A stretch of 64,000 nt of DNA, taken from an uncultured Desulfovibrio sp. Lineage in GTDB: Bacteria; Desulfobacterota; Desulfovibrionia; Desulfovibrionales; Desulfovibrionaceae. Of the stretch, positions 52,413-60,224 are shown piece by piece; the stretch's first letter is position 1; every line of letters starts with the position of its first letter. The notes under the pieces were generated by a model. The model was not told where the DNA came from. It ran no database searches and worked only from the letters and a program-made list of their open reading frames with translations. The translations under genes and the position numbers were made by a program. Where the stretch lies: assembly GCF_944324505.1 (NCBI RefSeq), contig NZ_CALUWO010000001.1, positions 124,001-188,000 of the forward strand. Direction: 5' to 3'.

Positions 52413-53362
52413 GTCAATCCCGTTCCAAAGTGGCCGTAGGCAGCTTTGTTCTCGGTGCCCTGGCCCTGCTTGTGCTGGGCATTGCCCTTCTGGGGGGCGG
52501 CAATCTTCTGAGCGACGATCTGGAATACCGGCTGTATTTCGACGGCTCGGTAAGCGGCCTTTCCGTGGGCGCGCCCGTGGTCTTTCGCGGGGTGCCCCTG
52601 GGCAGCGTGACGCATATCAGTCTGGAAGCCAATCCCCGCGATGGCAGCGTCACCATTCCCGTACACATCCGCATCAACGAACGTGCCATCGGCACTTCCC
52701 GCCCGCGGGAGCACTTTACGGACGAGGAGCGCATCGCAGTGCTGGGCAAGCTGGTGCAGCGCGGCCTGCGGGCGCGCCTGCAACTCCAGAGCCTCATCAC
52801 CGGCCAGTATCGCGTGGAGCTGGATTTCTACCCCAATGCCCCGGCCAAGTACCGTTCCAATGACCCGCGGACGGAAATCCCCACCATGACCTCGCCCATC
52901 GACCAGCTGCAACGCAGCCTGGCCTCGCTGCCGCTCAAGGAGATGACCCTTTCGCTCCAGGATGTGCTGACGCGCCTGTCCGACATCCTGGCGTCCAGCG
53001 ATATCGAACGCGGCCTCAAAAACTTTGCCGACACCTTCGGCGAAGCGCACCACCTGCTGCTGGCCAGCCGGGAAACTCAGCAGGCCATCACCATGGCAGC
53101 CACCGATCTTTCCCGGCTTTCCGCCCAGGCCGCCGGCAGCCTGCCCGCCAGCCTCACCAGCCTTTCCCAGACCTTGGAAGCCTACCGGCAGGTGGCCCTC
53201 TCCACCCAGGCACTGGTGGGACGCAATGCGCCGGCCGTCAATGAGCTGCAAAGCCTGCTGCGCGAAGCCAATGCCGCCATGCGCGCCCTGCGCGCCCTGG
53301 CCGAAACCCTGCAACGCAATCCCGAATCCCTGCTTCTGGGCCGACACGGAGGCCGCCGATGA
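52409..53362 (+). CDS. mlaD: MlaD-family MCE-domain protein
   Basis: 317 residues: one N-terminal membrane helix (about 8-28, VGSFVLGALALLVLGIALLGGG shortened to its core FVLGALALLVLGIALL), one MCE domain (about 38-130, FDGSVSGLSVGAPVVFRGVPLG core SGLSVGAPVVFRGVPLG) and a long helical C-terminus (about 150-310). MCE proteins form periplasmic hexameric rings or tubes that carry lipids. Longer than E. coli MlaD, resembling PqiB/LetB-linked forms with one domain. Overlaps mlaF and the lipoprotein gene by 4 nt each. Confidence 0.93.
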   Translation: MSQSRSKVAVGSFVLGALALLVLGIALLGGGNLLSDDLEYRLYFDGSVSGLSVGAPVVFRGVPLGSVTHISLEANPRDGSVTIPVHIRINERAIGTSRPREHFTDEERIAVLGKLVQRGLRARLQLQSLITGQYRVELDFYPNAPAKYRSNDPRTEIPTMTSPIDQLQRSLASLPLKEMTLSLQDVLTRLSDILASSDIERGLKNFADTFGEAHHLLLASRETQQAITMAATDLSRLSAQAAGSLPASLTSLSQTLEAYRQVALSTQALVGRNAPAVNELQSLLREANAAMRALRALAETLQRNPESLLLGRHGGRR

Positions 53363-54009
53363 CCCCTTGCTTCACCCGTCTGATGCCCCTGCTGACCATG
53401 TGTGCCCTGCTGGGGCTGCTGCCGCTGTGCACGGCCTGCGGGCCGAGCGCCCCCACCCACTACTACATGCTGGACAGCGGCGAAACGCCCCTTGCCGCCG
53501 ACAGCCTGCCCCCCACCGTGCTGCGCATCGCCCAGGTGGGCATTCCCGGCTATCTTGACCGCCAGGGCATTGTCAGCCGCCGCCCGGACAGCCCCCGCCT
53601 GCGGGTGGACAATTTCGATATCTGGGCCGAACCCCTGGATCAGGGTATCCGCCGTGTCCTGCGCGAAGTGCTCTGGCCGCGCCTGCTGCCCTGCGGCATC
53701 ACCGTGGACTGCGGCAACGGCAATGACGGCTGGGACAGCGTGCTTGTGCTGAACATTCTGCGGCTGGACGGCGCACCGGGCCAGACCGCCCACCTGGAGG
53801 CCCGCTGGAGCGTGCAGGATACTGCCGGCCGCATCCTGGCCGGGGGCAACTACGCGGACAGCCTGGACTGCCCCGCCCAAAGCGGCGGAGACGGCAGCCC
53901 GTCCGCCCTGGTAAACACCCAGAGCCAGCTGCTGCAACGCATGGGCCGCGCCCTGGCGCCGCAGATCGCCCGGGCGGCTGCCCCGGCCCGGGGCGTGGCC
54001 GCCCGCTGA
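53359..54009 (+). CDS. ABC-type transport auxiliary lipoprotein (PqiC-like)
   Basis: 216 residues. Signal sequence with a lipobox ending LPLCTACG (acylated Cys about residue 24-27), then HYYMLDSGE and VLRIAQVGIPGYLDRQGIVSR, the usual N-terminal pattern of the ABC_trans_aux/PqiC family in the outer membrane. It stands where mlaC and a separate mlaB would be in E. coli; neither is present. ATGA overlap with mlaD. Last gene of the operon before the terminator at 54026. Confidence 0.88.
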   Translation: MTPCFTRLMPLLTMCALLGLLPLCTACGPSAPTHYYMLDSGETPLAADSLPPTVLRIAQVGIPGYLDRQGIVSRRPDSPRLRVDNFDIWAEPLDQGIRRVLREVLWPRLLPCGITVDCGNGNDGWDSVLVLNILRLDGAPGQTAHLEARWSVQDTAGRILAGGNYADSLDCPAQSGGDGSPSALVNTQSQLLQRMGRALAPQIARAAAPARGVAAR

Positions 54010-54025
54010 ACCGGTCCCTTTGCAC

Positions 54026-54062
54026 AAAAAGCCCCCGTCACGCTGGTGACGGGGGCTTTTTT
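54026..54062. terminator. Bidirectional terminator (mla operon / grpE)
   Basis: AAAAAGCCCCCGTCAC, 4-nt loop, GTGACGGGGGCTTTTTT. An 11-bp perfect GC stem with A and T tracts on both sides, between convergent operons. Confidence 0.93.
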
Positions 54063-54116
54063 CGGATCAGGGCACTGCCCTGTCCGCGAGAGGGGATATT
54101 GACAACAACGGGAAAA

Positions 54117-54737
54117 CTACCCCTGGCTGACCATGACCCTGGCCGGCCGCAGCAGACGGTCGCCCAGCTTGTAGCCACGTTGCAGCACCTGGGCCACGGT
54201 ATTGGCCTCCAGGTCCGGGCGATCGGCAAAGCCGACGGCCTCGTGCAGTTCCGGGGTAAAGGGTTCGCCTTCGGCGCCCACAGAGGTCAGCCCGTGACGG
54301 GCCAGGGCCTCCATCATAAGTTTGTGCGTCATGGTCACGCCCGTGAGCATGTCGCGGCAGGCCTCGTCACGGCTGCCGTACTGCATGGCCAGTTCAAGAT
54401 TGTCCAGCCCGGGCAGAATGTCCCGCAGAATCTTTTCCGCGGCGTAGCGAACCTGCTCCTCGTGCTCACGGGTCAGGCGCTTCTTGAAATTGTCCATTTC
54501 CGCAGCGGCACGCAGGCGGGCCTCCTCGGCGGCGGCCTTTTCCGCACACTGCGGACAGATGTGCTCCCGGCAGAGGGTCTCCAGATTTTCCGGCAGGGGC
54601 TGCTCTTCGGGAAGCCCCTGTTCTTCCACGGCGCCTTCGTTTCCCGCGCCATCTTCCGGCAGGGTGGTGTCAGCGGCCCGGTTCTGCGCATGTGCGGCGT
54701 TCCGCTGATACATATCATTTTCATTGGTGTGTTGCAT
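54117..54737 (-). CDS. grpE: Nucleotide exchange factor GrpE
   Basis: 206 residues. After an acidic, Gln/Glu-rich N-terminus (1-55) comes the long helix (about 65-110, AAEEARLRAAAEMDNFKKR) and the beta domain with FTPELHEAVGFA and VLQRGYKLGDRLLRPARVMVS at the end. It releases ADP from DnaK. An unusual Cys/His group, LCREHICPQC (about 55-64), lies before the helix. GGGAGG precedes ATG 54737. Stands apart from dnaK and hrcA in this window, divergent from hisD. Confidence 0.95.
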   Translation of the reverse strand: MQHTNENDMYQRNAAHAQNRAADTTLPEDGAGNEGAVEEQGLPEEQPLPENLETLCREHICPQCAEKAAAEEARLRAAAEMDNFKKRLTREHEEQVRYAAEKILRDILPGLDNLELAMQYGSRDEACRDMLTGVTMTHKLMMEALARHGLTSVGAEGEPFTPELHEAVGFADRPDLEANTVAQVLQRGYKLGDRLLRPARVMVSQG

Positions 54738-54781
54738 GGTGTCCTCCCGGCAAGCTGCCGATTTGGCATCGGCTGCCATAT

Positions 54782-54810
54782 TGGGTAAGGTCAGCCCCGG
54801 CACCTGTCAA
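54782..54810 (-). promoter_or_regulatory. grpE promoter candidate
   Basis: Minus strand TTGACA (54805-54810), 17-nt spacer, TACCCA (54782-54787). Good -35, weak -10. No CIRCE repeat or sigma-32-like pair with fitting spacing was found. Confidence 0.5.
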
Positions 54811-54834
54811 GGGAGGAGAGCGCATTTCCATGCC

Positions 54835-54863
54835 TCGACATTCGCGGCGACCTTGGCTATATT
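54835..54863 (+). promoter_or_regulatory. hisD-purC promoter candidate
   Basis: TCGACA (54835-54840), 17-nt spacer, TATATT (54858-54863), 24 nt before the hisD start. Confidence 0.65.
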
Positions 54864-54887
54864 ACCCGTTTCAAAGGGAGGATGAGC

Positions 54888-56192
54888 ATGACCTGCCGTT
54901 CCATTTCGCTGCAGAATGCACAGGACTGGCCCAAGGCCGCCAAATGGCTTGAAGAACGCCGCAACCCCGGCAATAACGTGGAAAGCGCCGTGCGCGACAT
55001 CATCGCCGAGGTGCGCCAGCGCGGCGACGCGGCCCTGCTGGACTATACCCGCCGTTTTGACTGCCCGGACTTTGCCCCGCCGCTGCGTGTGCCCGAGGCG
55101 GACATTGCCCGCGGTGCGGCCACCGTTTCTCCCGAAAATCGCGAACACATGGTGGATGCTGCCCACAATATCCGCCTTTTTCACGAAGCCCAGAAGGAAA
55201 AATCCTGGTTTGAAACCCGCCCCGACGGCAGCATCCTCGGCCAGCGCGTGCTGCCCGTGGAATGCGTGGGCCTGTACGTGCCCGGCGGCCAGGGCGGCAA
55301 TACGCCCCTGCTCTCCAGCCTGCTCATGAATGCCATTCCCGCCCAGGTGGCCGGTGTGCAGCGCATCGCCATCTGCACGCCGCCCCGCAAGGACGGCAGC
55401 ATCGATCCGCACATTCTGGCCGCGGCCCATCTGCTGGACATTGACGAAATCTACCGCGTGGGCAGCGCCTGGGCCATTGCGGCGCTGGCCTACGGCACGC
55501 AGAGCATCGCCCCGGTGGATGTCATCGCCGGGCCGGGCAATATCTTTGTGGCCACGGCCAAGCGCCTGGTACAGGGCACGGTGGGCATCGACATGATTGC
55601 CGGCCCCAGCGAGGTGCTGGTCATTGCCGACAGCTCGGCCCGTGTGGACTGGCTGGCGGCCGACCTGCTGTCGCAGGCCGAGCACGATGCCCTGGCCTCG
55701 GCCATCTGCATCACGGACAATGACGAACTGGCCGAACGCCTGCGCGAAGAGCTGGACAAGCAGTGCGCCGCCCTGCCCAAGGCCCAGACGGCGGGCAAGT
55801 CCCTGCTGGACTGGGGGGCGGTGGTCACGGTTCCCAATATGACCGTTGCCACGGCCGTGGCCAATATGGTGGCGCCCGAGCATCTGGAACTGTGCGTCCG
55901 GGATCCGTGGGCGCTGCTGCCCGCCATCCGCAACGCCGGCGCCATCTTCATGGGGCATTACTGCCCCGAACCCGTGGGCGACTATTATGCCGGCCCCAAC
56001 CACGTCCTGCCCACGTTGGGCACGGCGCGCTTTTCTTCCGCCCTTTCGGTGCAGACATTCTGCAAGAAAACCAGTATTGTGGCCACATCGGCCACCTTCC
56101 TGCAACAGAGCATCGATGCCATTGCCGCCCTGGCCCGACTGGAGGGCCTGGAGGCACATGCCCGCTCTGTGGAAATCCGCCGTCAGGGCTAG
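54888..56192 (+). CDS. hisD: Histidinol dehydrogenase
   Basis: 434 residues. Oxidises L-histidinol to histidine in two NAD-dependent steps. Signatures: GLYVPGGQGGNTPLLSSLLM, AGPGNIFVATAKRLVQG, GPSEVLVIAD, LSQAEHDALASA (Zn-ligand Gln/His region), and NHVLPTLGTARFSSALSV. ATG 54888 is preferred to ATG 54882, because GGGAGG directly abuts the latter and gives a 6-nt spacing for the former. Separated from other his genes and followed after 23 nt by purC, a purine gene; the histidine and purine routes are linked by AICAR. Confidence 0.96.
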   Translation: MTCRSISLQNAQDWPKAAKWLEERRNPGNNVESAVRDIIAEVRQRGDAALLDYTRRFDCPDFAPPLRVPEADIARGAATVSPENREHMVDAAHNIRLFHEAQKEKSWFETRPDGSILGQRVLPVECVGLYVPGGQGGNTPLLSSLLMNAIPAQVAGVQRIAICTPPRKDGSIDPHILAAAHLLDIDEIYRVGSAWAIAALAYGTQSIAPVDVIAGPGNIFVATAKRLVQGTVGIDMIAGPSEVLVIADSSARVDWLAADLLSQAEHDALASAICITDNDELAERLREELDKQCAALPKAQTAGKSLLDWGAVVTVPNMTVATAVANMVAPEHLELCVRDPWALLPAIRNAGAIFMGHYCPEPVGDYYAGPNHVLPTLGTARFSSALSVQTFCKKTSIVATSATFLQQSIDAIAALARLEGLEAHARSVEIRRQG

Positions 56193-56215
56193 CCCGCTTC
56201 AGAGGATTCACACTC

Positions 56216-57112
56216 ATGCGTATCGTTACCCAGACCAATATCACCTGCTGCCCGCTGCATTCCCGCGGCAAGGTCCGCGACATCTACGACCTGGACGAGA
56301 ACACCCTGCTCATCGTCACCACTGACCGCATGTCGGCCTTTGATGTCATCATGGGCGAACCCATTCCCTACAAGGGGGTCATCCTCAATCAAATCACCCT
56401 GTTCTGGATGGACATGTTCCGCGACATCATCCCCAACCATCTGGTGGAAAGCGATGTGAACCGCTTCCCCCAGCAGCTGGCGCCCTGGGCCGATGAGCTG
56501 GAAGGCCGCGCCGTCATGGTGCGCAAGGCGGCCGCCCTGCCGGTGGAGTGCATTGTCCGCGGCTATCTCAGCGGTTCCGGCTGGAAGGACTACAAGGCCA
56601 CAGGCCGCCTCTGCGGCTATGACCTGCCGGCCGGCCTGCGCGAATCGGACAAGCTGGAACCGGCCATCTTCACCCCGTCCACCAAGGCAGCCCTGGGCCA
56701 GCATGACGAAAACATCAGCCGGGATGCTGCCGCCAAACTGCTGGGAGCTGACATGGCCCGCCAGCTGGAGGACGTGGCCCTGCGCCTCTACAATGCCGGC
56801 AGCCGCCATGCCGCCGGGCGGGGTATCATTGTGGCGGACACCAAGTTTGAATTCGGTCTCATTGACGGCCGCCTGCACCTCATCGACGAGGTGCTGACGC
56901 CCGACTCCTCCCGTTTCTGGCCCGCTGACCGCTACGTTCCGGGGCAGAGCCAGCCCAGTTACGACAAGCAGTTCCTGCGTGACTGGCTGGCCCGGCAGTC
57001 GTGGAACATGCAGCCCCCGGCTCCGGCCCTGCCGCAGGAAATCATCGATGCCACGGCGGCCCGCTATCGGGAAGCCTACGAAACCCTGACCGGCAAGACC
57101 CTTGCCATCTAA
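56216..57112 (+). CDS. purC: Phosphoribosylaminoimidazole-succinocarboxamide synthase
   Basis: 298 residues. Joins CAIR and aspartate with ATP in purine synthesis. SRGKVRDIYDLDENTLLIV, TDRMSAFDVIMGEPIPYKG, VECIVRGYLSGSGWKDY, IFTPSTKAALGQHDENIS and IVADTKFEFGL are in the expected order. It is the longer yeast-like form. AGAGGA lies 10 nt before the ATG. Co-transcribed with hisD. Confidence 0.97.
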   Translation: MRIVTQTNITCCPLHSRGKVRDIYDLDENTLLIVTTDRMSAFDVIMGEPIPYKGVILNQITLFWMDMFRDIIPNHLVESDVNRFPQQLAPWADELEGRAVMVRKAAALPVECIVRGYLSGSGWKDYKATGRLCGYDLPAGLRESDKLEPAIFTPSTKAALGQHDENISRDAAAKLLGADMARQLEDVALRLYNAGSRHAAGRGIIVADTKFEFGLIDGRLHLIDEVLTPDSSRFWPADRYVPGQSQPSYDKQFLRDWLARQSWNMQPPAPALPQEIIDATAARYREAYETLTGKTLAI

Positions 57113-57119
57113 TTTCATG

Positions 57120-57153
57120 GGCCGGAATATCTCCGTGCACCGCTCTTCCGGCC
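57120..57153 (+). other. Hairpin between purC and fabI
   Basis: GGCCGGAA and TTCCGGCC form an 8-bp stem with an 18-nt loop, starting 7 nt after purC. No T-run; may stabilise the 3' end or separate expression of fabI. Confidence 0.35.
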
Positions 57154-57203
57154 ACATTCCCGCCGGGCAGCCCCGCGCCGCCCTGATGTAAGGAGAGTTA
57201 CAC

Positions 57204-57968
57204 ATGCTCTTGCAAGGTAAAAAGGCACTTATTCTTGGTCTGGCCAATAACAAAAGCATTGCCTACGGCATTTCCTCCTGTTTCAAGGAACAGGGCGCCC
57301 GGCTGGCCTTCAACTATGTCGGCGATGCCATCAAGAAGCGGGTGGAACCGCTCAGCGAAGAACTGGGCGGCGAATTCACCTTTCAGTGCGATGTGACGGA
57401 CGACGCCCAGATCGCCGCCGCCGCCGAACTGGTCAAGGAAAAGTGGGGCCAGGTGGACGTGCTGGTGCATTCCATTGCCTTTGCCAACCGCGAAGACCTC
57501 AGCGGGCGCTTTCTGGACACCAGCCGCGACGGCTTCAAGCTGGCGCTGGACATTTCCGCCTATTCTCTCACGGGCATCTGCCGGGCCTTTGAACCCCTGC
57601 TGCATGACGGCTCTTCCATCATCAGCATGACCTATTACGGCTCCACCAAGGTCATTCCCGGTTACAACGTCATGGGCGTGGCCAAGGCCGCCCTGGAAGC
57701 CTCGGTACGCTATCTGGCCTATGAACTGGGGGAAAAGGGCGTGCGCATCAATGCCATCAGCGCCGGCCCCATCAAGACCCTGGCCGCTTCGGCCGTTTCG
57801 GGCATGAAGAACATCTTTGCCCATGTGGAAGAGCACTCCCCCCTGCGCCGCAATGTGACCACCCTCGATGTGGGCGGCGTAGCCAGCTTCCTGGCTTCCG
57901 ATCTGGCCCATGGCGTCACCGGTCAGGTGATCTACACCGACAGCGGCTTCAGCCAGATGGGCATCTAA
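57204..57968 (+). CDS. fabI: Enoyl-[acyl-carrier-protein] reductase (NADH), FabI
   Basis: 254 residues of the short-chain dehydrogenase fold. LILGLANNKSIAYGI binds NAD, FQCDVTDD and LVHSIAFANRED follow, and the catalytic pair is Tyr in YGSTKVIPGYNVMGVAKAAL (Y-x6-K, about 155-162). It reduces the trans-2 double bond at the last step of fatty acid elongation. AAGGAGAG lies 9 nt before the ATG. A strong hairpin follows at 58123. Confidence 0.96.
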   Translation: MLLQGKKALILGLANNKSIAYGISSCFKEQGARLAFNYVGDAIKKRVEPLSEELGGEFTFQCDVTDDAQIAAAAELVKEKWGQVDVLVHSIAFANREDLSGRFLDTSRDGFKLALDISAYSLTGICRAFEPLLHDGSSIISMTYYGSTKVIPGYNVMGVAKAALEASVRYLAYELGEKGVRINAISAGPIKTLAASAVSGMKNIFAHVEEHSPLRRNVTTLDVGGVASFLASDLAHGVTGQVIYTDSGFSQMGI

Positions 57969-58122
57969 GACAGGCGGGAGGGCCTGCCTCCTGCACCGGA
58001 ACAGACGGCAAGCACCTGCCATCCGCTGCGCCCGTTGCCCGCAGCCCTGCGGGAAAAACGCCACACCGCGCAATGACAGAGGATTTCCGCCTGCTCTGCA
58101 TCCCTGCCTTCGTTCCGCCGGT

Positions 58123-58167
58123 CCGGGGAAGGAACCCTGTTGTTCCTTCCCCGGCAGGCAGTTTTTT
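58123..58167 (+). terminator. Probable terminator downstream of fabI
   Basis: CCGGGGAAGGAAC, 6-nt loop, GTTCCTTCCCCGG (13-bp perfect stem), seven nucleotides, then six T. The displaced T-run makes efficiency uncertain. Confidence 0.65.
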
Positions 58168-58198
58168 CTGACCAGCGGTCCCGCCCGCGGAGCCTCCT

Positions 58199-58435
58199 GT
58201 GGATACCATTGCGCTTCTTAACCTGCTTGGCATGGGCATGGCGGCCCTGGCCTTCCTCTGGTTTCTGCGCCGCAGCGCCCTGCGGCAACAGCAGCGGGAC
58301 GAGGCGGACGCCCCGCCGGCCTGTTCCCCGCCGCCTGACACCGCCAATCATCCCCCGTCAGACCCTGCGGCCGCCAGCGTGAACACCGCCGACACACCAG
58401 CCGCCGCCCCTGCCGCGCCACCGCAGGAAAAATAA
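58199..58435 (+). CDS. Small single-pass membrane protein of unknown function
   Basis: 78 residues from a GTG start. One hydrophobic helix (about 5-23, LLNLLGMGMAALAFLWFL), a basic stretch RRSALRQQQR and a Pro/Ala-rich soluble tail. GGAG lies shortly upstream. No family recognised. Coding is supported by the membrane-plus-basic-anchor pattern only; it could be a chance frame. Confidence 0.5.
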   Translation: MDTIALLNLLGMGMAALAFLWFLRRSALRQQQRDEADAPPACSPPPDTANHPPSDPAAASVNTADTPAAAPAAPPQEK

Positions 58436-58476
58436 CGGCCGCTGCGGAAAAATCTGCCCGAACCGGCATTTTTTCC

Positions 58477-58505
58477 TTGCCAGCGGGCAGAAGAACGGAT
58501 ATAAA
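58477..58505 (+). promoter_or_regulatory. tRNA-Ser promoter
   Basis: TTGCCA (58477-58482), 17-nt spacer, TATAAA (58500-58505), 17 nt before the tRNA. Confidence 0.65.
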
Positions 58506-58522
58506 AATTTTCGCTTCGACAC

Positions 58523-58614
58523 GGAGAGGTGTCCGAGTTGGTCGAAGGAGCACGATTGGAAATCGTGTGTACGTTAACAGCGTACCAAGAGTTCGAATCT
58601 CTTCCTCTCCGCCA
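58523..58614 (+). tRNA. tRNA-Ser(GGA)
   Basis: 92-nt class II tRNA with acceptor GGAGAGG/CCTCTCC, anticodon stem CACGA/TCGTG with loop TTGGAAA (anticodon GGA, reading TCC/TCT), a long variable arm and T arm containing GTTCGAATC; CCA is encoded. Confidence 0.97.
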
Positions 58615-58625
58615 CAAAAACATGA

Positions 58626-58650
58626 CCCGCCGGTTTCCCGGCGGGTTTTT
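58626..58650 (+). terminator. tRNA-Ser terminator
   Basis: CCCGCCGG, TTTC loop, CCGGCGGG, TTTTT; 11 nt after the tRNA. Confidence 0.9.
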
Positions 58651-58809
58651 CTTTTTGTGCAGAAAAAACGCCCCTGGCGCTGCCGGTGCTCTCTGCCGGC
58701 CTGCTCTGTCTTGTGACCAGTCCGGCAGTGCCGGCGGCCTTCCCGCCGCCGCCCTGGGCGACGCAACTGACGACTGCCGGCATCGGCCTGCCCGGCACAG
58801 CGCCGCGCG

Positions 58810-58845
58810 GCCTGCCGCCCGTGCCGTGCGGAACGGGCGGCAGGC
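58810..58845. other. Long GC hairpin beside the alpha-hydroxy-acid oxidase gene
   Basis: GCCTGCCGCCCG and CGGGCGGCAGGC pair over 12 bp around a 12-nt loop, 12 nt beyond the 3' end of the minus-strand gene. On the plus strand it is followed by ATTTT; on the minus strand no T-run follows. Confidence 0.4.
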
Positions 58846-58857
58846 ATTTTCCGCCGG

Positions 58858-59880
58858 CTAACCGCGATACAGGATGCGCTCGCTGATGTCGCTCAGCGTG
58901 GCGCAGCCGGTGAGCAGCATGGCCTGCTCAAGCTGGCTTTTGATTTCCGTAAAGTAAGCCGTCACGCCTTCGCGCCCGCCGCCAATGGCGGCAATGGACA
59001 CCGGCCGGCCGATGAGCACGGCCTCCGCGCCCAGGGCCAGCATCTTGAGCACATCCACCCCGGTGCGCACGCCGCCGTCCACCAGAATATGAATCTGTCC
59101 GCGCACGGCTTCCGCAATGGCCGGCAGCACTTCGGCCGTACCGGGGCAGTGATCCAGCACGCGCCCGCCATGGTTGGAAACCACAATGGCGTCAACGCCG
59201 GCATCCACCGCGCGCCGGGCGGCTTCAGGCGTCATGATGCCCTTGATCATGAGCTTGCGCCCGGCATCGTGCACAAAGGCCACCAGATCTTCCAGCGCCT
59301 TCTGGGACATGGGCGCCACGGGGCGGCCCATCTTGCGCAGGGTAATCAGGCCGGCGGCATCCACATCCACCCCCAGCACAGGGCAGCCCGGCGCCAGCAG
59401 GCGCTCGGCCTTGTCGTACAGTTCCGCGCCTTCCCAGGGTTTCACAAAAGGAATGCCGTAGCCCTTCTCCGCCTTCAGGGCCGCCTCGGCACCGTCAATG
59501 ATGAACGGCGGCACACCATCGCCCGTGCAGCCCAGCGCACCAGCGGCACGGCTGCCCGAAACAACGGCGTGGATGTAGTCCGCCTCGCTCATGCTTTCGC
59601 CCATATTGAAGGAAACCCCGCCAATGGGGGCCGCCAGCACGGGCAGAGCCAGATCAAAGCCCAGCAGCGAACAGGCGGTCCTGGGTTCCCGCGCATCGTG
59701 CAGCGCCGTCATGTTCAGGCGCTGGGCAGCCAGGGCCGTTACATTGTTGCGGAAGGACGCCCCGGTCACCAGGCCGCCCATACCGGGCACCTCGCCGGCA
59801 CAGGCACGGCCGTCACAAACGGGACAAACACGGCAAAAGCCCTTCATGCGCTCACGCGCAAGCGTGCGTACGTCATTCAT
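58858..59880 (-). CDS. FMN-dependent alpha-hydroxy-acid oxidising protein with N-terminal Cys cluster
   Basis: 340 residues. The TIM-barrel flavoprotein shows VLAAPIGGVSFN, GVDVDAAGLITL, LMIKGIMTPEAARRAVDAG (FMN-phosphate Lys), catalytic His in VSNHGGRVLDH and GGVRTGVDVLKMLALGA. Relatives oxidise lactate, glycolate or similar. Residues 15-27 carry Cys in the order C-x2-C-x2-C-x4-C (CRVCPVCDGRAC), absent from classical lactate oxidase and able to bind zinc or iron-sulfur. AAGGAG precedes ATG 59880. Single gene. Confidence 0.88.
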   Translation of the reverse strand: MNDVRTLARERMKGFCRVCPVCDGRACAGEVPGMGGLVTGASFRNNVTALAAQRLNMTALHDAREPRTACSLLGFDLALPVLAAPIGGVSFNMGESMSEADYIHAVVSGSRAAGALGCTGDGVPPFIIDGAEAALKAEKGYGIPFVKPWEGAELYDKAERLLAPGCPVLGVDVDAAGLITLRKMGRPVAPMSQKALEDLVAFVHDAGRKLMIKGIMTPEAARRAVDAGVDAIVVSNHGGRVLDHCPGTAEVLPAIAEAVRGQIHILVDGGVRTGVDVLKMLALGAEAVLIGRPVSIAAIGGGREGVTAYFTEIKSQLEQAMLLTGCATLSDISERILYRG

Positions 59881-60224
59881 GCTACTGCTCCTTGCATGGC
59901 GGCTGCTGGCCGCCCCCTGAAACTGCAAAAAAAACTGCGGCCCGGCGCTGCACCGGCGCACGGCACATGCCGGGCCATGCCTGTCAGCAAAAAAACGGAC
60001 GAACCTGTCCCGCAGCCGGCCACGTGCCTGCGGCGTCACCGCTTCGTCTCCGGCTCCCGTTCTGCCACGCCTTGCCATGAGCCGCAAGAGCTGTGCCCGC
60101 CCTGCCGGTCGTTCCCGGCAAAAAAACCGGCGCCCCCATGCCCGTGCTGCCGGCCATGCCAGCACGCTGCTGTGCTGTTGCTTCTCCCGCTGACAACGCT
60201 GTGGCTTTCTGCTACCGTCAGGGC

